64,000 nt of DNA from Ceratodon purpureus (Eukaryota > Streptophyta > Bryopsida > Pseudoditrichales > Ditrichaceae), in the NCBI GenBank assembly GCA_014871385.1, contig CM026433.1, forward strand, positions 13,528,023 through 13,592,022, written 5' to 3'. This document shows positions 22,551 to 33,517 of the stretch, piece by piece. Positions within the stretch are counted from its first letter, which is position 1. Each line of letters opens with the position of its first letter. The notes below the pieces were generated by a model. That model was given only the letters and a program-made list of their open reading frames with translations, was not told the DNA's origin and did not search any database. A program made the position numbers and the translations under genes.

Positions 22551-23207
22551 CTACATCGCCGGCATGAACCCCTTCTTGATCATCTTCGTCATGTCGTCCT
22601 TGATCCCGAATGCCCTCGACAGCACCTCGTCCTTGATCTCCGGGCTCGCGCCGAACAGCGCCGACGCCATCAGCTGCACTCCGGGGTTCTGCGCGTTCAG
22701 CACCGACACCGTCACGGCGTGCCCGCTGCCCACGTTCAGCTGGAAGTGCACCAGGCCCACCGGGAACAGGAAGAAGTCGCCCGTCTTCAGCTTCGCCGCG
22801 AACAGCTTCCCTGCCGTGTCCACGAACCCGACGTGCACCTCGCCCTTCAGCACCGTGATCACCTCCGACGCCCTGGGGTGCGTGTGGGGTGGCACCAGAC
22901 CGCCCTTGGCGTAGTTGAACTTGGCCAGGGACAGGCCCTGCGTGTTCAGCGCCGGGTAGTTCACGCCAGCGAACCCGGGGATGATGCCGATGCCCAGCGG
23001 GTTGTTGGTGTCGGCCGCAGCGCGGAAGCCCGTGAAGGAGAAGTCGTCGGACGTCACCATCGACGGGGCCTTGCAGGCCAAGCCATTGAAGAGGAGGGCG
23101 CTCTTCAGGTCCGCCACGCAGAAGTCGTTGATGGGACCAGCGTCGCCGGCGGCCACCACCGCGACCAGGAGAGCGAGCGCAACAAATCCGACAGTGAGCT
23201 TCGCCAT
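22551..23207 (-). CDS. Germin-like protein, secreted bicupin-fold Mn-binding apoplastic protein
   Basis: A single-exon frame of 218 residues, the usual length of the family. Residues 1-20 form a signal peptide (hydrophobic core GFVALALLVAVVAA). C30 and C45 match the conserved N-terminal disulfide pair. Germin box 1 (PPHTHPRASE) gives metal ligands H108, H110 and E115, and box 2 (FPVGLVHFQ) gives H154, so all four Mn ligands are present. Germins are oxalate oxidases, while many germin-like proteins, including one from the moss Barbula, have Mn-superoxide dismutase activity; which applies here cannot be read from the sequence. The gene is strongly GC-rich against AT-rich flanks. Long frames on the opposite strand (for example 22,419-23,222) are by-products of this GC bias. 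Confidence 0.95.
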   Translation of the reverse strand: MAKLTVGFVALALLVAVVAAGDAGPINDFCVADLKSALLFNGLACKAPSMVTSDDFSFTGFRAAADTNNPLGIGIIPGFAGVNYPALNTQGLSLAKFNYAKGGLVPPHTHPRASEVITVLKGEVHVGFVDTAGKLFAAKLKTGDFFLFPVGLVHFQLNVGSGHAVTVSVLNAQNPGVQLMASALFGASPEIKDEVLSRAFGIKDDMTKMIKKGFMPAM

Positions 23208-25833
23208 CTCGAAACGATGTAGATTGAGTGTAGTGACAAGTGCACTAATTCAGAAACAGCCCCTCTGAATTTAGATAGCGATCGACAGTGCGAGCAGCTA
23301 GTTCGATGTTGAGATCAGAATGTGCACTGTGGCTTTACAAGAGGTTCGAACGCGTTGAGTTTTGAATCCTCACGCAGTGACAGGTTCTCGCACATTCATG
23401 GTTTATCTTGCTGGTCGTCAATACCTTTTCAGTTACCTTAGGTTCGGCAGCTTCCGTGGCACTGTGGCAGTCGCGAGGATGAGCTGCTTCCGCAGCAGTA
23501 GAGAGCACCTCTAACTGTACAGTCCAGGGGATTACAAATTAGTGAGCTGACCTGAAAGGTGCGAATGTAATTCGACGAGGGTAAAGATGTCGGGGGATGT
23601 GAGGATGGGGTAACAAAGTCTGCATTCAGATCCAGTAGCCTATATTTGCCGATGGGTGATCATGCAGATATATTCGTGGTGACGATGCACCCCCAAGTTC
23701 GGTGACAGTTAAGAGCTACAGATCGACCAGCTGCAGCTTTTTGTTTTCTGGCGATCGGGATGATCGGGGCACCTTAATCATATTGTCCAAATAAGAGATG
23801 CTGCCCAGGTGCTTCGGAGGGGGTCCACCTATTGTTTTTTAAAGCTTCTTGGGACTGACTGAGGAGGCTTTGACTGAGGTTCAGGACTAAATATTGTCGT
23901 GGAGCGCGACGTCGACATGCTGTTTTCTCGGAGAAGAGTCGGGTAGTACTTGCAGATCATTATTCATGCGTATGTTCAGAAGTTGCATCATTGCATGATC
24001 GCTCGCTGCCTTTACAATGTGCAAGAGCACGTCTGATGAGCGGAGCCATGTTGACCCTGCCAACTTGTACGTTCAATAACTTTCAACGCACAATGCAGCG
24101 GGCTTCTTTGTGGTTTTTTGGGTAGAGGCTAGAGCTTGAACAGATTCTCAATCACAGTTGAATTCGAAAAGCAAGGCCACTTATCGAGGCCAAATAGTAT
24201 GCCCCCTCAGATGGCGATTTGTTAATGCAAATTTCAAGGTGAACTTATCTGTAACTTCTCAGGTCATGGGGAGGGCGTTGCTAATACGCTATGAAATTTG
24301 AATGCAGATAATTCATTCATACTCGCTCCCATTTGAAACACATATGTAATAACAGAAAATGAACTGTAAAACAGCATTGTCCATGGTAAGGTTTTGGATT
24401 TCGATCATGATTGCCTGCTACATAGAAGCTCATTCGTAATACCATAGAAATGACACAAACTGGAAGTAAAATCAGCATTCGTCTGAGTCTACGTCAATGA
24501 TTCAAATATTGGGGGAAAAAGTAATGGTTTTTTTTTAAGGAAATTTGGGATGACATCATAGTAATTCAACATTAGAGCGGGTAGTTGAACTACATTTTAT
24601 ATTTGTCATAAGTCTTTCTGAACATTTCTAGTACATGTATGTAAGTAGAAATTTGCACGATACCAAAGAATACAATAAAGAGAGCAAAAAACTTGTATCT
24701 TTCTGATTATTCAGATAATGATAACAATAAAGCCTAATGATTATGATGAGGTCTATTCTTAAACATGTTGCAATGATAATAGAAAGAATCAAGGTCTATG
24801 ATGGTCCAACAAGTATATACTCTTTTGCAGCTTGGCTTAAGCCTCCATTTCCAACTATTAATTTATACAATATTACAATTCTTGGAAAAACTACAAATAT
24901 TTACGCCATTGTCTTCTAAGCATTCGAATTTTTAGGGCTTTGTATCATTACCATTAATAATCCCTTCAATTAATATTTAACCCCTAAACTCCCAGACAAC
25001 CAAAATGTGGTCGCTAGCTATTTTGGGCAGGGTCCTACAGTGTCAAAAATAACTTTCAAGTTTTGAGTTTTTGCATGTGGATTCTCTAGGTCATTACGTA
25101 CATGCCAAACTTTGTTTCATAATATTTGGATATGTAACGCAAAAGTTATGAATGGTTGAAGGTAAAAAATCTCAACCCCGGCAACCACAAAAAATTTCAA
25201 TTATATTTTTAAAAATAATTAAAAATATCACCATTTTGTAGAGATTCATATTTAAATAGAATGCTTTGATTCATTCTATTCCAACAAGTGAGGTACAAGA
25301 TATGACAATTCATGTTATGCGGGTAGTTTGGTCAAGTCTTCATGAAAAAAAACTTTAAATGCTCATTTTGAATACAATTTTGACAATCTTTCAAAAATAA
25401 AAATTGGAAAAGTTTTTTTTTATGATCACATCATTTTTACCGTTGAAAGTAACGTTATCCACTTTTATGTGGATGTAGTTAGCAATTTAGTTTTCCTTGT
25501 ATTCTACAGTGTATTTAGATTTACATATCTTTTGAAGATGAAAATTTAAGTTTTTTCTTTTGATATTTTTTGTGTAGTTTCTCAAGTCATGAACTTATAT
25601 TAGAATATGGAGTTGACCATTTCAAATTTGTAAAGCATATTTTTTGAAAATTCATTAAAAGTGAGATTTCAGCTTTTTGAAGGATTATAAAAAACTTGTT
25701 TTTTAACTTTGAACATTACGATCTTGTAATTGGTGTTGTGTTTTTCTCTAAAATTTTGGAAAAGAATGTCTCAATAAGCTTAGCTATGAGATCCTACGGT
25801 TGAAATTGCAAAAACAGGCCATAAAATTGGGGG
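23208..25833. other. Intergenic region, no supported gene
   Basis: The first 400 bp hold the germin-like promoter on the minus strand; I see no unambiguous TATA box. From about 24,900 the sequence is AT-rich and includes the GAACATTACGATCT and GATCCTACGGTT repeat words also seen near 10,650-10,740. Confidence 0.55.
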
Positions 25834-26812
25834 GAAGCACAATAAAGTGGACCACAAAAGTGCTTAGCTCAATGTCAATTTCAGCTCCACTCGCGAGGAG
25901 GCAAAAAAGTGGCAACTAAATTGTTGGTTTGTTGAACGGAAGTTTGGACATAGAAAATAGACTTGGTTATCTAAAGTGTGGAGGAATTTCGAGCGAATTC
26001 CAGGCTTCTATGAAATCATACGAGGACCTCAAAGTCGGACAAAGTGAATGTCCGAATTTGCGAAAGTGATTCCAGGGAGGAAGCATGGTAAAGTGGACCA
26101 CAAAGTGCAATTTGTGATCAATAAGAAGTGAATATGAAGTGTGCTGTTTTTCAAAGCTCAAAGCTGATTTTGAGCATTTTGGTGTAGTTTTTGAGCATTT
26201 TAGTTACTTTTTAAGGTGTCACAAGGTATCTTCCAGGCATCTCCATAAAAGAAACCTCTTCAATTGAAACTTAATTTGACCGCTAGTTATAAATCATAAA
26301 AATGAACTTTTCCAAAGTCTTAATTTCTTCACTTGGCCACCTCTATTGTCTATAGAGGATGTTTTTTCCAATTTAAAAAACAATGTTCGGTGAAAAAAAC
26401 CTCACAAAAAGTTTCACAAAAAACAGTGTTTTAAAAACGTCCTTGAAATACTTTTCGTCCGCCCAAACTTTCATTTGAACTTGGTCATGGTCATTTCTAC
26501 AACCCCAATTAAGAAACAGAGGTGTCGTCGAAATCGAAAGTGATTTCTGAACAAAATTCCCCATCTTCTTATCACTTTTTCAAATGACAGCTTTCACTTT
26601 GTCGCACTTTGTGGTTCTCGTTCGACATCGTAGAAGCCGCCGATCCGTTCAGAAATTCCCCACACTCTTTATAACCAAGTCTGTTTTCCATATCCAAACT
26701 TTTTTTCAACATCTCGTAAATGATGATGCCACTTTTTCTAGTATTTGCAAGAATGGCTGAAATTGACAATGAGCTAAGCACTTTTGTGGTCCACTTTACC
26801 ATGCTTCCCCCC
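25834..26812. mobile_element. Foldback-like element with ~240-bp inverted arms
   Basis: 25,834-26,075 and 26,575-26,812 are imperfect reverse complements. The outer 55 bp are nearly identical (shared AAAGTGGACCACAAAAGTGC and GGGGAAGCA termini), with looser matches inward (TAGACTTGGTTAT, TTTGGACAT). About 500 bp of non-repeated AT-rich spacer separates the arms. The overlapping minus-strand frame 26,572-26,817 runs over one arm and is probably not a gene. It could be a MITE or foldback transposon; no clear target duplication is seen at the G/C-run ends. Confidence 0.7.
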
Positions 26813-26926
26813 TCCAATGATTAATGTACTTGCCCGAAATCACTTTTGATTTTGCGGGGATGTCTGTTCTGCAGTTACGGTTCCAGAAATGACCAAAATT
26901 ACTTCAAATGCTAGTTTGGGCAGAGG

Positions 26927-26975
26927 AAAAGTATCCCCAAGACGTTTTGAACGCCTTGTTCTTGGGGATACTTTT
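26927..26975. repeat. Perfect 16-bp hairpin
   Basis: AAAAGTATCCCCAAGA at 26,927-26,942 pairs with 26,960-26,975 across a 17-nt loop. It lies about 115 bp beyond the foldback element. No T-run or gene end identifies it as a terminator. Confidence 0.85.
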
Positions 26976-29393
26976 AGGGGTCTCTACGGAAAATATTTTG
27001 ATACCGAAATAGTTTTGCGTGATCGTTTCGAGGTTTAGGGCATCCCCGAAAAATAAAAAGTGAAAAATATATAATTATGAAAATGAGATTGCACTTGAGA
27101 TTCACTACTGTAGGAAGTGGAAGTGGGTCTCAAGTGCCTTGTATGAGTGCCACATCGTATCCGGTGGTTCAGCTGTTTCAGGGGAACCCGTTCGAATTCA
27201 CTGCTTGTGAGTAACGTCGTTCGTGCGGGAATGAAATGCACATGTCAGGGGCGGTACAGCTTTGGCTGTAAGTTGCATCCATTTGTGGGTTGGAGTCAGA
27301 TTATGGCTGCTTCTAATAATCTTTGCCTTGGATCTAAAATGGAGATGGGGTGTATTAGACATCGCAGCGTCAGGGGGAGTAAACATCGGCGCATAGATTC
27401 CCGGAATATTACGTGAAATATGCGGTATCTTGGGGAATCCAAATTGTGGGTGACTTCGGAGCTGCGAGAGCTCTGAATATCGGTGGGGGGGTCTGAAGAG
27501 AAGGAGTTGCAGTTAGGGTTTCGGGGAAACTAGGGTTCCTTCAGATCGGTAGCATAGCTACACTGAGTCTCCGTCGGCGAGATTTGCGACATCTTGATTT
27601 CGAATCAAAGCCAGAGGAAGTTGCTGCAAGCATGAGGTCGAGCAAGTCCGCATGAGAACCTGCAGCAGGTGTTCGAGAAGATCAGGGTTTTTGCTTCTAC
27701 GAAATGCCTTTGTTAGACACTGTCGAAAGGTATTCCTGTTTTTATCTCTTGTGTCTAGAAGTATATTTCTAATATGCATGAATTTGTAAGTAGGAAAGTT
27801 GGATTCGTGGTTTATCTTTAACGAACTACGTTAAATGATGCTATTTCTGGATGGTTACGCTAAGGGTCACAGTTTCCAGTCACATAGTCTGCGAGATTGA
27901 AGCAAGATGAGTGTTCGGAACAGGCATTTACAATCTGTGGTATCGGAAGAACTGGTTTCGAGGAGAGTACCCCGGATTTGGAGGACCTGAGGAGTGTATA
28001 CGACGTGCTTCCAATTTCAAAGTGTACAAGATAGGGAAATTAAGTGCCTCCTGGCACGTCCGTATGTGAGTTGAGCATGGTATTTCTATTTCCAAACTTC
28101 GTTCCAATCCTCGTTTTTAAAAGATAAGTAATCTGTGTGTTCATCATTGGTTGAGTCTGACGCACTTCACACTTTATGCACTCCAGAAATGTTCAAACGT
28201 TCACGTGCTTGGAGTGGCTTCACATTCCAATTAGCTTCGTAGAGTTCGTGTTTGTTGCTTCATAATTGGCAACAAGTATTCTTAAGGTCTTCCTTACACG
28301 TGCATCGTCTATTCGTATTGACCAGGACATGAAGAAACTTATGCCCGAATATGATCAGAGTCCTGAAACCTAGGTTTTTGGAAGAAGCATGTCGGGGCCT
28401 CTTCGAAGAATTTAGGGACGATGCCGAGTACCGGATTCTCATAATGTAAGAATATATTCATCTACCTCTAGTGTCATCAACTGAAGTGTATCAGTACGTT
28501 CTGATTTAATCATACTTATTTATTTGAAGGTCAGAGATCAGTAGTTTGTATGTGCGTCTATGTCAACAATGATTGAGATGCTATGTGACCTGGACATGGT
28601 CAATTCAGTCCATAATTCCTTCTTATTACGGCGGTGTTCTGAGCATGAATTACAATTCCATTATAGATGTGGGTACATAATGAATTCCTCAAAATCTAAG
28701 CGATTTAATTGTGACATTGAAGAGATTTAATTGTGACTTACTGAATACTGTCTGGAGAGGGTAAAGCTCAAAATCTTACCGTGAATGATTCTCTGCACCG
28801 TCGTCTTCCAGTTCATGCATGTAGCAGGAGTTTCTGACCTTTAGTTCGATTCGGGTGTTCTACTTCAAGTAACCTTCCTACTTGATTTACCAGTGGATCA
28901 CTGTTGTTTGTGTCTATTACAGAGACCTCTAGGTCTGCTCATTGCAACCGCGCACAGGACGGAAACTATGGCGCAATGGACTTTTTCTGTGTTTCATACC
29001 TGAAGGATGTCGAAGAATGTATGGAAAAGGCTAGTCTTCGAGCTCAGAGTTGCTGTAGCAGAATAAATCCCTAACTTTCTCAATGGCTGTTGCGATTAGA
29101 GCATGGATCCAGGCTGCGGTATCATTGACAATTGTGTTGGAAAATGCTCCCTTGCTGGGATTCGATGTGGAGTTATGTAGAGTTCCTTTCTGTGCAGCAG
29201 CTGAAAGACTCGCATCGGACGGAGTTCGGTACGTTTAAAGAGCAAAAGTGCAAAGTGTTCACGTCAGGGCCGCAGTGGAACTAGTGTCATTGCATGAGTT
29301 GAATCTTCGATGCCGCTTGCGTCCTCTTTTTACTCATCTGGAATTCACATGTGCGACTACCTATGCAGATGATTTCTCATCGGGTATTGTGTT
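26976..29393. other. Intergenic region, no supported gene
   Basis: Only short frames without recognisable motifs. Base composition becomes less AT-rich from about 27,100, similar to the mobile-gene regions further right. Confidence 0.5.
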
Positions 29394-29651
29394 ATGGAGC
29401 GGGATACTAAAAGATGTAAACTGGAGTGGACAAAGGGGGAGCGAGTCTGCTTTGCGTTTTTAGAACATTTGAAGAGAAGCGCGGTGGCTCACGGGATCGA
29501 GTTGGGGACAAGGACGAATGAGGTGATCGCCTACGGCAAAATCAGTGTAACATGTAAAGCATTCCGGCCTTATGTCAAGGACCCTGCAGTGCTCAACATT
29601 TTCTGCTACGAGGTGGAGATTTTTTTACAAGAACTGTATTGGGATTTGAAG
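29394..29651 (+). CDS. Possible internal exon of an unrecognised gene
   Basis: An open frame with protein-like composition (ERVCFAFLEHLKRSAVAHGI, CYEVEIFLQELYWDLK) ends at a good donor, AAG|GTAAAC, at 29,651. The left boundary is uncertain; the first methionine in the frame is given. No family is recognised. It precedes the transposase-like gene by about 600 bp and could be another gene of the same element. Confidence 0.3.
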
Positions 29652-32600
29652 GTAAACAATCATTCTCGACCTCTGCCTGAGTTATGCCATACGCTGAGCC
29701 TGGCCATGGATGTCCCGCTTACCCTTTGGGTTGAGGTATTCAACTAGAGAGTCGAGGTAGCTTCTAGGCTACGAAATCCGGCATTTACCTGCTCGGAATG
29801 TCCCAGGTCCGGTGTCTCACAATCCATCTCTACCGTTTCCTAATCACGGGGTATTTGCTTTTTTCTCATTCTGGTAAATAAGACTTAAAGCTCTCTCGCG
29901 AACCGCAGATGGAAGAGCCGAACTGTCGGTACACTTGGACCTGATGATTTAACCACGCCATGAGAGACTCTCCAATGCATCATTATTATAGAGAAAACAA
30001 TGAGACTTCATTCCGTTAGTTTTATCCAGAGTGTGATGAGCATTGATGACAGAGAATGACGTCATTAAATTGCATCTAGCTGTTATACTTTCATGCTTCG
30101 ATATAGAGGACGAGTCTGCATAGGACTCAATGTGTGAGTTGGTATGCTCAGAGCAATACTCTAAACAGCGCAGAGTTGGAAACATGTACTGCTTTGGGAG
30201 GGGGAATTCTGACGGATGTACCTGTGAGTTGTGCAAGGGGATCAGTGATGGGCAGCTCAAAGATTAAGCGTTCGAGGACGCCGGCTGCAAAGAGGCGAGA
30301 GCTGAGATTGGAGACTGCTCAGCGACGGGAGTTAGAGATACTCGAGCACGCTGAACAGGAGCGGCTTCGTGAACTGAGGTGAACTCGGATTGCACTCTAG
30401 TATAGGACCGTCAGCGCTTAAAGTTTAAGTGCAGCAGGATGACTCTACCGTGGTGTTTTTCAGAATTCCATTAGCTTTCACGTCTATGAGAAGGTAACAC
30501 ACATAACATCGCACTAATTTGAAATGTGGCTGGAACTTCGGGACCGAATTCCCTTCTGAGCAGAGCTGCGCAAGATCGGGAATACCGTCGCACCTGGAGG
30601 TCTCGTTCACGGACAAACGAGAACGACGGTGGCCTTGAAGATGGAGGCGAAGCAGGGCCTTCCGGGGCACAAGACAAGGACGTCTCCGGAGAGTTCGAGC
30701 AGTTGAATGAGGATTATGAAGTGGTCGACGGCGATACAGTGGAAAATGACGTGGGAGTGTCAGGCAGGGCAGAGTCCCTTCAGGGGAATGTGACGAGAGC
30801 TCAGAACACCGACTCGGGAGGACATACAGTTGATGAGGTTGACAGCGACAGTACCATTCTTCGCAACCGGAAGTGTTCATGGGGAGCTTCGAAGGGACTT
30901 AATTCTCTAATGCGCATCTTGGATGCTGGTTACTCAGAAGAGGAGAAGAGAAGTGTATTGGAGCGGTGTTTCTCTGATGAGTGCATCCGTGCCATTCACC
31001 CCAATTTATGTATGGCTGTTCAGAAGGTGCGCACAGTGGTCCCGCAGTTGGGACAGAGTCTGAGAGGTGCCTTGCAAACCATACGGTCCACAAGCATCGA
31101 AGGGAAGTCAAAGGTGAGAAATATTGTGCTGACGGCTGCCGTCTCCAAGGGCGAGTCTCAACGCATGATCTGCAAGGCATTAGGAGCCTCACGATATCTA
31201 GTTCGTAAAGCGTTCCAGCGACGTGCTCAGGTTGACGAAACAGGGGAGAATCTGTGGGCTGGGGGGAGCAGAAAAAGGCGGAGCGACTGTCTTAGTACAG
31301 AGGACCAGTCTGCAGTCCGTGGGTGGTGGGAGAGTGAGACAACTGTTTCACCCAACAAAAAAGACATCAAGAGGCGTCGGATTGGGGTCAAGGAGCACGA
31401 GACACATGCTACTCATTATTTGCAAGTGTCGCAGGTAAATGACATGGAAACCTTGCCACGTCCGAGTTTCATTAGGTTGTAGAGGAGTGAACGAGTTCGT
31501 GTATGTGGTTCCGAGTTTACTCTGTTCTCTGAGCATGCACGGAGTCTAAAAGGTTCCGTCCTGAGGCAATGCCTGAACAGTAGGGAGGCGCGTGCTACGT
31601 TGCCCTTTGTAGTGGAGAGGCTTCTCCTCGTACTGTGCAGTTAAGCAAATTCAAGATGAGCATGTGTATGACGGAGAGTGAGTCTCCTCAGGGGTCTCTT
31701 CTTGGGTCTTGGGACTGCTCTACCTCGTGCTCCTATGGACAGTGTCGATGGTTGCCGTCACGGATGCAATCACTGATTGGAAGCTCTGATCGCATCAAAG
31801 GGAGATGATGAAATTCGGAGCCGATGCGAAAATTTGTAAGTGAGGCTGTGAAACGACCCGGGGCAAGAATTCCACAAATGGAAGGATAGCCGGGAGTTTC
31901 TCAAATAGAACTTCGGGGTGAGAAGAAGTGGGATTTGGAGGACTGATAAGCCTAGAAAATAAATTTGAGATACGATTGATCTTTCACTGGCTGGGATTGC
32001 CACTGGCGACTAACGAGCCGAAATTCAGAACTAATTTGGAGGAAGGCTGCGAGCTCGGCAGCTGTTGGTGGACTCTGATTGGGTAATGGGGCGCAGAAAT
32101 AGATAGACTCCTAGGATGCTGAAGGATCGCAAGGGAGAGCATATTTCTCTAACGTCCGAGCGTCAGGGTACTAACAAGCGTTTCGGAATTCAGATGTACT
32201 GATGAAACAGGGGTAGAAATGGCGGATTCCGAACTGTTCAATAGCCTGACTGTTCTGTGACACCGACGATTCAGATGATTTCCGAAAGCCCCGTCTTGAA
32301 CGGACTCTCACCGGTACTCCGCTGGAGAAGAAGCCTGAACGCAAAGGTGACGGGATTTTAGGATGCCTGCATTTTAGTGAGTTAGTATGTCAGTCGCCTT
32401 AATGCTACTAATGCATTCTCTGTGAACATGTGCATATGGCAGCTGGAGTTTCACGCGAAATTTAGGGAGGCTAACGAGGAGAGGAAGGTGGGGCTCAGGG
32501 CGTTCGAGCTTCTGAAGCCCTTCTATGTCAGAAGGCTAAAGGAACGGAATACATGCGCTTGTCGCTACCATTGTGAGATTTCCGAGCTCAAGATTGGGTG

Positions 32601-32652
32601 GAATAATATGCGGACCACGAGCAAGGGGATCCATGGACGTCATTGCGGATGC

Positions 32653-32657
32653 GCTTG
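32653..32657. repeat. Target-site duplication GCTTG, left copy
   Basis: Repeated at 42,337-42,341. Collapsing the two restores the host reading frame as GCGCAC followed by EVCAAPG codons. Confidence 0.9.
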
Positions 32658-33434
32658 TGTTACCTGCCCAGACACCATGGCGAACAAGGAGCCGGGGAAC
32701 AGTAAATCCAAGACACGACAGGGAGTTAGGAGCAGTTACAAGGAGCCAAGGAGCAGAGCACCGTACCAAGTCGACAGAGGAAAACGGTGACACTAGTTGT
32801 GGCCACCGGAATTAGCGGATTAGCATAAAGTATAAAGCACAGTGTAGAAATCGTAGTGGGGACTTCTGGTTATGTTGTAGTTGCGGTGATTAGCTTTGTA
32901 CGAGCCAGACTCACAGCCGAGACCTTAAGTCATTTTCCCTCTCCTACTTGACTAGACTCACAGTGCTTAAATCTTGTATTCAGACTCTATGTCTCCCTCT
33001 TTTACTGAATACAAAGCAGTGTGCTAAAAGCTTTGGTTATGTACTCTGTCTGTTTGCTTACTATGAGTTTCATGAATGTCATTGTTTAGCACACCATAGG
33101 ATTGCTTGGAAGGACGCTTGCTTGCTCTGTTTTAATTGCCAAGGACTCCACGGCCTACCCGCCCTACTGCTGTGCTCGGACCTCGTAGTCCAGCCTCGGT
33201 AGTTGGCTGTCCAGGTCCTGAGACCCCAACCGCCATGGCTCCCTGAACGGTCTTATTCTTTTATATTTTTCCCCAAGCTAGTTCAGTCCCCCTTTAGTAA
33301 AATGTTCACTTAGTCGCCAGGTACTTTGATTCCTCGGCTGCCTTAGTCTCACCTAACCATCTAGAAAAACTACCTCCCTGCCCCTTTGGTTTACCCCTAG
33401 GTCTCAGAACTCCATCACAGAATCCCAGCCAACA
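32658..33434 (+). repeat. 5' LTR
   Basis: 777 bp, TG...CA ends. A TATA-like TATAAAG lies at 32,831-32,837, about 175 bp in. It matches the 3' LTR without gaps. Confidence 0.97.
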
Positions 33435-33436
33435 TT

Positions 33437-33455
33437 TTGGCGACCATGCTGGGGA
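33437..33455 (+). promoter_or_regulatory. Primer-binding site
   Basis: TGGCGACCATGCTGGGGA begins two bases after the 5' LTR. TGG at the start is complementary to a tRNA CCA end. The TGGCG...GGGGA pattern resembles the tRNA-Asp/Arg sites used by several plant Ty3/gypsy lineages; the exact tRNA is not determined. Confidence 0.65.
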
Positions 33456-33517
33456 TGGAAAGTTGAGATCCACGGGTAAATTGGACATCAAAAGGACCAC
33501 GTTCCAATACTATCACC

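Noticed and set aside
22419..23222. 267-residue plus-strand open frame over the germin-like gene
   Set aside because: It is antisense to a complete germin-like CDS with all four metal ligands. The Arg/His-rich product is typical of the opposite strand of a GC-rich gene.
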